The notes below the pieces were generated by a model, which saw only the letters and a list, made by a program, of their open reading frames with translations, searched no databases and was not told where the DNA came from. Position numbers and translations under genes: made by a program. From Bacteroidota bacterium (GTDB lineage: Bacteria; Bacteroidota; Ignavibacteria; Ignavibacteriales; Ignavibacteriaceae): a stretch of DNA of 6,261 bases. The stretch is from contig JAEXTA010000063.1 of the NCBI GenBank assembly GCA_023453665.1, positions 1-6,261 of the forward strand, in the 5' to 3' direction. The first letter of the stretch is position 1. The number at the start of each line of letters is the position of its first letter. Shown here piece after piece: positions 1-5,704 of the stretch.

Positions 1-411
1 GATAAGTATAGTGTCGGGAGCTGGTGGCAGCAAATGATAACCGTTGGATATGAACAAGCGCGTGGATTAAGAAAAGTTCACGAAACTGGGAAAGGATTTC
101 AAATAAGCGGAAGTAAAACAGTAAATGTTCCTGTCAGTAAATTGTTTTCACTTTGGATTGATGATGAGCTTAGGACAAAATGGCTTGGCAAACAAAAGAT
201 TGAAATAAGGAAAACGACTAAGAATAAATCCTTAAGAATTTCCTGGCTTAAAGATGATACAAATATTGAAGTTAATTTTTATTCAAAAGGGAAGGGCAAA
301 TCCCAGGTTATGCTTGAGCACAACAAAATTAAAAATGAAGCACTAGCCGCCAAACAAAAAGATTTTTGGAAGAAGAAATTGGAAAAATTGATAATAGTGT
401 TTGAAAACTAA
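1..411 (+). CDS. DUF4287/SRPBCC (AHSA1-like) protein, C-terminal part
   Basis: This is the 3' end of a gene that starts outside the window. The frame is open from base 1, and the 11 codons before the ATG at 34 read DKYSVGSWWQQ. They join smoothly to MITVGYEQARGLR, a segment I recognise from the linker of DUF4287-SRPBCC proteins (WW-Q-x-VTVGYE-x-x-RGLR), so the ATG at 34 is internal. The remaining residues fit an SRPBCC/AHSA1-like fold: a first strand ending in KTVNVPVSKLFSLWID, then ELRTKWLG, then alternating charged strands, and a C-terminal helix KDFWKKKLEKLIIVFEN. SRPBCC domains form a hydrophobic ligand-binding cavity; the substrate of this subgroup is not known to me. No signal peptide or membrane segment is visible, so a cytoplasmic protein is likely. 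136 residues are visible. The family assignment is from memory of motifs. Confidence 0.72.
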   Translation, partial: DKYSVGSWWQQMITVGYEQARGLRKVHETGKGFQISGSKTVNVPVSKLFSLWIDDELRTKWLGKQKIEIRKTTKNKSLRISWLKDDTNIEVNFYSKGKGKSQVMLEHNKIKNEALAAKQKDFWKKKLEKLIIVFEN

Positions 412-412
412 C

Positions 413-439
413 GTCACACTTCGACGGGCTCAGTGTGAC
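413..439. repeat. Hairpin-forming palindromic intergenic repeat
   Basis: GTCACACT (413-420) and AGTGTGAC (432-439) form a perfect 8-bp stem around an 11-nt loop, starting 2 bases after the stop codon of the upstream gene. The core CTTCGACGGGCTCAG resembles the CTTCGAC...GCTCAG palindromes scattered between genes in many Bacteroidota and other genomes. No U-tract follows on either strand, so it is not a textbook intrinsic terminator, although it could end or stabilise the upstream transcript. Only one copy lies in this window, so the repeat status is inference. Confidence 0.55.
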
Positions 440-481
440 TTTGGAAAAATAACTTTATTAAGACATGTCCTAATTCTTAGA

Positions 482-505
482 CTTTCTCTTATTCTTACTC
501 TTAAC
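482..505. repeat. Pyrimidine-rich low-complexity tract, inverted partner of 3463-3490
   Basis: A C/T-rich stretch built from TCTTATT, TTCTTACTC and CTTAA units. Its reverse complement contains AGAGTAAG followed by AATAAGA, and the same two words occur in that order at 3463-3470 and 3477-3483, separated there by ATAAAG. The two tracts therefore flank the aminotransferase-pckA unit in opposite orientations. No function is evident; low complexity makes coincidence possible. Confidence 0.35.
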
Positions 506-599
506 CACAGATTCTTCTTGCCTTTCATCACAACTAAAAATAATTTGCCAGTGTAAATAATTTCAATTTGTATAAGTTTTACTAACGACGGGGACCATT

Positions 600-1817
600 A
601 TGAGTCTAAGTTTAATAGCCAAATCGATCAAAGCCTCCCCCACTCTCAAACTAAACGAGAAATTTGCCATACTGAAAGAAAAAGGTGACCCGGTAATTCA
701 TCTCGGCGGAGGCGAACCAAAAAGTAAAGCACCAATGGACGCTTTGCTTGCAACTGTTGCTCACGTTAATACCGGCGAAGTTCGTTATGCACCTGCTGAC
801 GGAATTCCAGCTCTCAAACAAGCTATCATTCGTTATACAGAAGAGTACTATGAAAGAAAGGTTGGTCCGTTAAATGTAATTGCATCAAGCGGGGCAAAGC
901 AGGCAATAATGGTAGCAATGCAGGCAATACTAAACCCGCAGGAAGAAATTTTATATCCCGCACCATACTGGGTAAGTTATCCTGATATGGCAAAGTTGGT
1001 CGGCGCAATTCCGGTTGCAGCACTTCCGGAAGACGGAACTTTTTATCCAACTATAAATGATATTACCAGCCGTGTTGGATCTTATACTAAAGCGATAATC
1101 ATTAACAGTCCTAATAATCCTACCGGTGCAATGTACTCTGAAGATTTTATCGGCGAAGTAGTTGAGTTCTGCGAGAAGAAAGATATCTGGCTGATAATGG
1201 ATGACATCTATCACAGGTTAGTGTTCGATGGTAAAAAACCTATAAACGTTTTTAAATTCGCAAAGAAGCAGGATGAAAACTCAAAGATCATTGTCATCAA
1301 CGGAGTTTCAAAACAATATGCGATGACCGGATACAGAATCGGCTGGGCTGTTGGTAATAAAAAAGTTATCGAAGCGATGAGCAATATTCAGGGTCATCAA
1401 ACTTCAGGTCCATCTGTCCTATTGCAGAAAGCCGCTGTCGGTGCTATCAATGGTATTCAGTCAGGTGTTGAAAGTCTTCGCGCAACTCTCGAGAATAACC
1501 GTAATGTGATGATTGATCTTCTTAAATCATTTAATGGTGTTAGGGTTACAAAGCCAGACGGAACATTTTATTGTTTCGCAGATTTTTCAGTTTATAACAA
1601 AGACTCAAACAAACTTTCAGAATTTTTAATTGATAAAGTCCAGGTGTTAACTGTACCCGGAAAAGAATTCGGTCTTGACGGATATCTTCGCCTTAGTTAC
1701 TGCGGCGGAATAAAAGATATCCAGGAAGGTATTGAAAGAATGAAATGGGCTCTCGATCCTGATTCACCAAACGAACTTTACATCGGCGACAGAAAATTAG
1801 TGAGGGATTGGTCATGA
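600..1817 (+). CDS. PLP-dependent aspartate-type aminotransferase (class I/II)
   Basis: Fold-type I aminotransferase, most like the class I gamma aspartate aminotransferases: L-aspartate + 2-oxoglutarate to oxaloacetate + glutamate, in the cytoplasm. The 405 residues carry the full active-site set: SSGAKQA (96-102) for the cofactor phosphate; PYWVSY with stacking aromatic W124; PNNPTG (171-176) with N173; DDIY (201-204) with D201 for the pyridine nitrogen and Y204; the Schiff-base lysine K238 in SKQYAMTGYRIGW with R246; and YLRLSY with the substrate-carboxylate arginine R364. The ATG at 600 gives the expected N-terminus (SLIAKSIKASPTLKLNEK). The ribosome site is weak (ACGGGG about 7 bases upstream). 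Oddities: the glycine-rich start GGGEPKSKAP differs from the common GAGEPDF-x-TP, and a C-terminal tail (about residues 386-405) extends past the usual end. Its stop overlaps the pckA start (ATGA), implying co-translation. Aspartate as substrate is inferred from motifs and from PEPCK next door; other amino or keto acids cannot be excluded. Confidence 0.9.
   Translation: MSLSLIAKSIKASPTLKLNEKFAILKEKGDPVIHLGGGEPKSKAPMDALLATVAHVNTGEVRYAPADGIPALKQAIIRYTEEYYERKVGPLNVIASSGAKQAIMVAMQAILNPQEEILYPAPYWVSYPDMAKLVGAIPVAALPEDGTFYPTINDITSRVGSYTKAIIINSPNNPTGAMYSEDFIGEVVEFCEKKDIWLIMDDIYHRLVFDGKKPINVFKFAKKQDENSKIIVINGVSKQYAMTGYRIGWAVGNKKVIEAMSNIQGHQTSGPSVLLQKAAVGAINGIQSGVESLRATLENNRNVMIDLLKSFNGVRVTKPDGTFYCFADFSVYNKDSNKLSEFLIDKVQVLTVPGKEFGLDGYLRLSYCGGIKDIQEGIERMKWALDPDSPNELYIGDRKLVRDWS
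1802..1807 (+). promoter_or_regulatory. Ribosome binding site for pckA
   Basis: GAGGGA lies 6 bases before the ATG at 1814, inside the last codons of the aminotransferase gene. It decides the start: the in-frame TTG at 1808 abuts the GAGGGA and is too close to use. The ATG overlaps the upstream TGA as ATGA, a classic translational-coupling arrangement. Confidence 0.6.
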
Positions 1818-2140
1818 GTAAATATTTAGAATTCAATACTCCCGCAACAAAGCAGGCAATGGAGCTTGCTTCCGACTTCAGATTGAAGAACCAGGGTTTT
1901 ACCGAACTTGACCAGGTGTTCTGGAATCTTCCTGATGAAGCATTGTATGAAGAAATTATTTTTCGTAACGAAGGTAAACTTTCAAAACAAGGTCCGCTTG
2001 TAATACACACCGGCAAACATACCGCACGTGCTGCGGCAGATAAGTTCATTGTGCAGGAACAAAGTACAAATGATAAAATCTGGTGGGGAGTTTACAATCG
2101 TCCGTTCAGTTCAGAAAAATTTAACCAGTTGATGGGATGA
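1814..2140 (+). CDS. pckA: PEPCK N-terminal fragment (108 aa, up to the TGA)
   Basis: The part of pckA that conventional translation would yield: 108 residues from the coupled ATG at 1814 to the TGA at 2138-2140. It holds the start of the PEPCK N-terminal domain, including TGKHTARAAADKFIV (66-80). This aligns with the family motif TGKFTGRSPKDKFIV; R72 corresponds to the arginine (R65 in E. coli) that contacts the oxaloacetate carboxylate. The usual S-P-K after that arginine is A-A-A here, a divergence I cannot judge without an alignment. DKIWWGVYNRPFSSEKF (87-103) matches the following conserved block. Alone it lacks the kinase motifs and should be inactive. The TTG at 1808 is a possible but unlikely earlier start. 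Confidence 0.75.
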   Translation: MSKYLEFNTPATKQAMELASDFRLKNQGFTELDQVFWNLPDEALYEEIIFRNEGKLSKQGPLVIHTGKHTARAAADKFIVQEQSTNDKIWWGVYNRPFSSEKFNQLMG

Positions 2141-2156
2141 GTTCAGTCGTGGCTGC

Positions 2157-2163
2157 AAGGTGA
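2157..2163 (+). promoter_or_regulatory. Shine-Dalgarno-like AAGGTGA inside pckA, before TTG 2168
   Basis: AAGGTGA ends 4 bases before the TTG at 2168 and lies 17 bases after the premature TGA. It could let ribosomes that stop at 2138-2140 reinitiate on the C-terminal part. It also simply encodes conserved residues (QGEEL), so it may be fortuitous. Confidence 0.25.
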
Positions 2164-2167
2164 AGAA

Positions 2168-3463
2168 TTGTTTGTGCGGGATTGTTATGCCGGCGCAGAC
2201 CCTGATTACAGGATGCCTATAAGGATCATCACAGAAAAAGCATGGCATAGTTTATTTGCAAGAAATATGTTCATCACTACAGAGAACAGGGATGAGTTGA
2301 AAAAATTTATTCCAGATTTTACTGTGATTGCATTGCCCGGTTTTAAAGTTGATCCTGCAATTGACGGTACCAGAAGTGAATCTGCAATCATTCTTAACTT
2401 TGAACAAAGAACAGCAGTAATTGCAAACACACTTTACGGCGGAGAAATAAAAAAATCTGTATTCACTCTTCTTAATTTCCTTTTAACATTTGAAGATGTA
2501 CTGCCGATGCACTGCTCAGCTAATGTTGGAAAAGATGGTGACGTTGCATTGTTCTTCGGATTAAGCGGAACAGGTAAAACAACGTTATCTGCCGATCCAA
2601 AAAGAAAATTAATCGGTGATGATGAACACGGCTGGAGCAGCCAGGGTGTGTTTAACTTTGAAGGCGGATGTTACGCAAAAGTAATTCGTCTCTCTGCTGA
2701 ACACGAACCTGAGATCTATGCAACTACAAGAAGGTTCGGAACAATACTTGAAAATGTTGTATATGATCCTGTGAGCCGTAACATTGATCTTGATGATGAT
2801 CACATAACTGAAAATACAAGATGTTCTTATCCGCTTGAATTTATACCTAATGTAGTCCCTGAGGGTTATGTAAGAACACATCCTAAGAATATTATTTTCT
2901 TAACGTGTGACGCGTCCGGTGTAATGCCGCCGATAGCAAGATTAAATCCTGAACAGGCACAATATCATTTCATAAGCGGTTACACATCAAAGATTGCCGG
3001 AACTGAAATCGGTCTGGGTATTGAACCACAGATTACATTCAGCGCTTGCTTTGGTGCGCCGTTTATGGTTCGTCATCCTTTTGAATACGCGGCAATGCTG
3101 AAACAAAGAATGCTAAAACATAAAGCGAATGTCTGGCTTGTCAATACAGGTTGGGTTGGAGGAAGATTCGGTGTCGGCAAACGAATAAGTATTCGTCACA
3201 CAAGAAATCTTCTTAACGCAGCTTTGGAAGGACAACTCGGCAAAGTGAAATACCGCAAGGATAAACTGTTTGGGTTTGAAGTACCGCTCACCTGTCCCGA
3301 AGTCCCGGATGATGTACTTGAACCATCAAACTCCTGGGGCAGCAAAGATGAATACTGGAAGAAGTATGATGCACTTGCAGCAAGGTTCATCGAAAACTTT
3401 AAACTCTTTTCTGACGGCTGCTCAGACGAAGTGAAAGCTGCAGGACCGAAGAGGATGAAGTGA
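2168..3463 (+). CDS. pckA: PEPCK C-terminal catalytic fragment (ATP-dependent)
   Basis: In-frame continuation of pckA after the TGA, 431 residues if read from the TTG at 2168 (next candidates GTG 2174 and ATG 2213, both inside conserved sequence). It contains nearly the whole ATP-PEPCK catalytic apparatus, numbered in this fragment: FVRDCYAGADP (2-12); AWHSLFARNMF (25-35); GGEIKKSVF (91-99) with the metal-site lysine; PMHCSANVGKDGD (113-125) with the metal-site histidine; P-loop GLSGTGKTT (131-139); LIGDDEHGW (148-156), the Mg-binding kinase-2 motif; ENTRCSYPL (215-223) with the phosphate-binding arginine; FSACFGAPF (291-299); and GWVGGRFGVGKRISIRHTR (328-346). These identify the ATP-dependent (bacterial/plant) family and not the GTP family. 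As a separate polypeptide it would lack the N-terminal oxaloacetate-binding arginine, so activity alone is doubtful. The start is a gene-finder artefact unless reinitiation occurs. Confidence 0.8.
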   Translation: MFVRDCYAGADPDYRMPIRIITEKAWHSLFARNMFITTENRDELKKFIPDFTVIALPGFKVDPAIDGTRSESAIILNFEQRTAVIANTLYGGEIKKSVFTLLNFLLTFEDVLPMHCSANVGKDGDVALFFGLSGTGKTTLSADPKRKLIGDDEHGWSSQGVFNFEGGCYAKVIRLSAEHEPEIYATTRRFGTILENVVYDPVSRNIDLDDDHITENTRCSYPLEFIPNVVPEGYVRTHPKNIIFLTCDASGVMPPIARLNPEQAQYHFISGYTSKIAGTEIGLGIEPQITFSACFGAPFMVRHPFEYAAMLKQRMLKHKANVWLVNTGWVGGRFGVGKRISIRHTRNLLNAALEGQLGKVKYRKDKLFGFEVPLTCPEVPDDVLEPSNSWGSKDEYWKKYDALAARFIENFKLFSDGCSDEVKAAGPKRMK

Positions 3464-3490
3464 GAGTAAGATAAAGAATAAGATTAAGAT
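3463..3490. repeat. Purine-rich low-complexity tract after pckA
   Basis: A/G-rich run of AGAGTAAG, ATAAAG, AATAAGA and TTAAGAT units beginning at the pckA stop codon. It is the inverted counterpart of the pyrimidine-rich tract at 482-505. Purine-rich AAGAATAAG-type strings may be dispersed intergenic sequence in this genome; one window cannot show that. Confidence 0.35.
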
Positions 3491-3501
3491 AGATTTATTT
3501 G

Positions 3502-3526
3502 AAGGCGATTCGGATTGAGTCGCCTT
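3502..3526 (+). terminator. Probable terminator hairpin after pckA
   Basis: AAGGCGATTC (3502-3511) pairs with GAGTCGCCTT (3517-3526) to give a 10-bp stem with one T-G wobble and a GGATT loop, 38 bases after the pckA stop. The stem is GC-rich in the middle with A/T pairs at its base, as in many rho-independent terminators. However, the downstream sequence GATCTAAAATT is a poor U-tract. It most likely closes the aminotransferase-pckA transcript, or protects its 3' end. The stem is nearly symmetrical and could act on either strand, but no minus-strand gene lies near. Confidence 0.5.
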
Positions 3527-3610
3527 GATCTAAAATTATGAATTCAAAAATACAGCCCAAATATTCAGGGGAATCATAAGGGTTTAATAATAAAAGTAAC
3601 GGGTACTCAA

Positions 3611-5704
3611 ATGAAAAAAATATTCTTCCTAATCAGTTTACTTTTCATTTTCAATTCAACAAGTGCTCAATGGTTTTGGCAAAACTTGATACCCACCGGA
3701 CATCATCTTGCAAGTGTAAAATTTATTTCAGCAAATGTGGGGTGGGCTGTTGGTGAAAACGGAACAATTTTGAAAACTGTAGATGAGGGAATACATTGGT
3801 CGGTCAGATCAAGTAATACGATGAAATATTTAACCGATATTTCATGTATTAACGGTGATGTCATTATCGCAGTGGGTGATAGCGGTACAATTCTAAAAAC
3901 TAATAACAGTGGAATTACCTGGGATTCAGTACATAGTGGAACAAATTATGCACTTACTGGTGTTTCTTTTATTGATCTGCTTAATGGAATAATTGTCGGC
4001 GATCGGGGAATAATTCTTCGAACTACCAACGGCGGAAATACCTGGTCACTACAAACCAGTGGAATAACTTCAACATTATGGGACGTCTTGTTTTTCAATG
4101 AAAATATTGCACTTGCTACGAGCAGATATGGAATAATTATAAGAACAACAGACGGAGGGATTTCCTGGGCACAACAAAGTAGCGGGACAACAAATGATTT
4201 ATTTGATATTTCATTTTCTACGGACGATACGGGGATTATTGTTGGAATGAATGGAACAATTCTAAAAACAACAGATCGTGGAGTGAATTGGACTCAACAA
4301 AACAGTGGTATTACAGACGATCTTTACTGTAGTACTCTAACAGATATCAACAATGGAACAGCTGTTGGCGAACATGGAAAAATTATCAGGACTACAAATG
4401 GTGGAATAAATTGGTTTCTCCAGTCCAGTGGCTTTCTGGGTCATTTGAACGGAGTTTATTTTACAGATGCTGAAGATGGAATTATCGTAGGCGAATATGG
4501 TAAAATTCTTAAAACGACCAATAGTGGTGTTGATTGGATACCTTATTCAAATGGAAATCTTTATGACATAAATAGTGTGTGTTTTGCAAATTCAGAATAT
4601 GGAATAGCCGTTGGGTATTTGGGTAAAATCCTTACTACAACAAACGGAGGCTTGAATTGGATTCCGCAAAATAGCGGAACTACATATGAACTCTTAGGGA
4701 TTTCGTACGTGAATCCGGATTTCGGTATAGCTGTGGGAAGTTATGGTACGATTTTAAAAACTACGAACGGAGGGATCGACTGGCAACCTCAATTCAGTGG
4801 AATAACAACTGATTTATCAAACGTACATTTTATAGATTTAGATAATGGGACAATCGTTGGTCCAAATGGAACAATCCTTAGAACTACAAATGGCGGTTCA
4901 TCCTGGATGGTCCAATCGAGTGGCACAACAAGTATACTAAATGATGTATTCTTTGTAGATGAGCTAATCGGAACTGCTGTTGGCGGAGAGATTTTTTCTA
5001 CCTCATCAACTATTCTCAGAACAACTAATGGCGGAATTACATGGCTTCCTCAATCAAGCGGAACTACATGGGAATTACAGAGTGTTCACTTTACAGATAT
5101 AAACAATGGAATTATCGTAGGATGGGCAGGTACAATTCTAAAAACTACTAATGGTGGAACAACATGGCACGCACAATTAAACTATGATGATAATACCTTA
5201 AATAGTGTGTCCTTCGCGGATGAAAATAATGGGATTGCTGTGGGCTGGAATGGAACTATCCTTAAAACTTTAAACGGTGGAACAACATGGCAGTCATTGT
5301 CAAGTATAACAACAAGATTTTTGTTTGATATCTCGTTTACAGATGCAAATAATGCGACCGCTGTCGGAGAGCATGGAACAATACTAAGAACCACCAATGG
5401 AGGTATTACTTTCATTGAAGGTAGTGATCAAAATGCTCCAGCAACTTTTCTGCTATCCCAAAACTATCCCAACCCTTTCAATCCAACAACAAAAATAAGT
5501 TACACACTTCCCAACTCCGGGAATGTTCAAATAAAAGTTTATAATGTTTTGGGAAAAGAAATACAAACACTTATTAGTGAATTTAAATCTGCTGGCGAAT
5601 ATGAAATTAGTTTTGATGCAAGCAACTTACCGAGCGGAGTTTATTTTTATAGAATTCAATGTGGTAGTTTTTCAGATACAAAAAAAATGATATTACTGAA
5701 ATGA
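3611..5704 (+). CDS. Secreted Ycf48/BNR-like beta-propeller protein with T9SS type A sorting domain
   Basis: A 697-residue exported protein of unknown specific function. Residues 1-19 are a Sec signal peptide (MKK, hydrophobic core FFLISLLFIF, cleavage likely after STSA before Q20); there is no lipobox cysteine. Residues 35-601 are 14 tandem repeats with consensus AVG-x-x-GTILKTTNGG-x-x-W-x-x-QSSGTT-x-x-L-x-x-V-x-F-x-D-x-x-NGI. This pattern belongs to Ycf48/photosystem-assembly-like and BNR (Asp-box) beta-propellers. Residues 617-697 are the T9SS type A C-terminal sorting domain (NYPNPFNPTT ... LPSGVYFYRI ... KKMILLK), normally removed when the protein is exported across the outer membrane and attached or released. 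The start is clear from the signal peptide, although the ribosome site is weak. The resemblance to Ycf48 is structural only; no photosystem role is implied. The ligand is unknown; adhesion, glycan binding or scaffolding are possible. The gene appears more AT-rich than pckA. Its TGA overlaps the ATG of a small HhH ORF. Confidence 0.9.
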   Translation: MKKIFFLISLLFIFNSTSAQWFWQNLIPTGHHLASVKFISANVGWAVGENGTILKTVDEGIHWSVRSSNTMKYLTDISCINGDVIIAVGDSGTILKTNNSGITWDSVHSGTNYALTGVSFIDLLNGIIVGDRGIILRTTNGGNTWSLQTSGITSTLWDVLFFNENIALATSRYGIIIRTTDGGISWAQQSSGTTNDLFDISFSTDDTGIIVGMNGTILKTTDRGVNWTQQNSGITDDLYCSTLTDINNGTAVGEHGKIIRTTNGGINWFLQSSGFLGHLNGVYFTDAEDGIIVGEYGKILKTTNSGVDWIPYSNGNLYDINSVCFANSEYGIAVGYLGKILTTTNGGLNWIPQNSGTTYELLGISYVNPDFGIAVGSYGTILKTTNGGIDWQPQFSGITTDLSNVHFIDLDNGTIVGPNGTILRTTNGGSSWMVQSSGTTSILNDVFFVDELIGTAVGGEIFSTSSTILRTTNGGITWLPQSSGTTWELQSVHFTDINNGIIVGWAGTILKTTNGGTTWHAQLNYDDNTLNSVSFADENNGIAVGWNGTILKTLNGGTTWQSLSSITTRFLFDISFTDANNATAVGEHGTILRTTNGGITFIEGSDQNAPATFLLSQNYPNPFNPTTKISYTLPNSGNVQIKVYNVLGKEIQTLISEFKSAGEYEISFDASNLPSGVYFYRIQCGSFSDTKKMILLK
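3713..5413 (+). repeat. 14 tandem 123-bp coding repeats (propeller blades)
   Basis: The conserved Trp of the NGG-x-x-W motif falls at residues 63, 104, 145, 186, 227, 268, 309, 350, 391, 432, 478, 519 and 560, with Phe at 601. Every interval is exactly 41 residues (123 bp) except 432 to 478, which is 46. Units 1 and 2 are the most degenerate (KTVDEG, KTNNSG) and later ones are close to consensus. Fourteen units would make two seven-bladed propellers if the Ycf48 geometry holds (inference). Confidence 0.88.
5459..5701 (+). other. T9SS type A sorting domain (C-terminal tail of the propeller protein)
   Basis: Encodes residues 617-697. The order is NYPNPFNPTTKISYTLP, then VQIKVYNVLGKEIQTL, then GEYEISFDASNLPSGVYFYRI, ending KKMILLK. 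This is the standard Por-secretion tail: an Ig-like beta sandwich recognised by the type IX machinery. It implies the organism carries a T9SS; none of the machinery genes are in this window. Confidence 0.92.

Larger units (their letters stand above)
1814..3463 (+). pseudogene. pckA: ATP-dependent phosphoenolpyruvate carboxykinase, interrupted by in-frame TGA
   Basis: The whole stretch encodes one PEPCK (ATP): oxaloacetate + ATP to phosphoenolpyruvate + ADP + CO2, the entry step of gluconeogenesis, in the cytoplasm. The frame from the ATG at 1814 to the TGA at 3461-3463 is 550 codons including the stop, about the normal family length, but codon 109 (2138-2140) is TGA. There is no frameshift: both halves are in the same frame and family-like sequence continues directly across (FNQLMG, stop, VQSWLQGEELFVRDCYAGADP). 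From memory of homologues the interrupted position is often Arg or Lys, so a single CGA or AGA to TGA change would explain it. All nucleotide-binding and catalytic motifs downstream are intact and no other lesion is visible. This argues for a very recent nonsense mutation, a sequencing error or readthrough rather than an old pseudogene. The gene is coupled to the upstream aminotransferase by an ATGA overlap. Confidence 0.8.

Noticed and set aside
413..460. Intrinsic terminator at the first hairpin
   Set aside because: The sequence after the stem (TTTGGAAAAATAAC) is not a U-tract; it is better listed as a palindromic repeat.
545..576. Sigma-70 promoter TTGCCA ... TATAAG before the aminotransferase
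   Set aside because: Spacing is 20 bp, too long, and no good Bacteroidota-type TAnnTTTG element is present; a promoter must exist nearby but I cannot place it.
2100..2175. Frameshift between the two pckA pieces
   Set aside because: Both pieces are in the same frame and the codons between TGA and TTG 2168 encode family-like VQSWLQGEE; only the stop codon breaks the gene.
2138..2200. Selenocysteine or other programmed recoding at the pckA TGA
   Set aside because: PEPCK is not a known selenoprotein, no Cys is expected at this position, and I see no strong hairpin of SECIS type immediately downstream.
826..3390. Several minus-strand ORFs of 64-118 codons within the aminotransferase and pckA
   Set aside because: They lie entirely or mostly opposite strongly conserved coding sequence, have no recognisable domains and no ribosome sites I could support.
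3581..3610. TAATAA-containing promoter before the propeller gene
   Set aside because: The region is AT-rich and no matching -35 element at suitable spacing was seen.
3713..5413. CRISPR-like or non-coding tandem repeat array
   Set aside because: The 123-bp period is a multiple of three, lies in one open frame, and conserves amino-acid motifs more than bases.
5182..5415. Minus-strand 77-codon ORF inside the propeller gene
   Set aside because: It is an antisense shadow of the 123-bp repeats; its internal repetition mirrors the blades.
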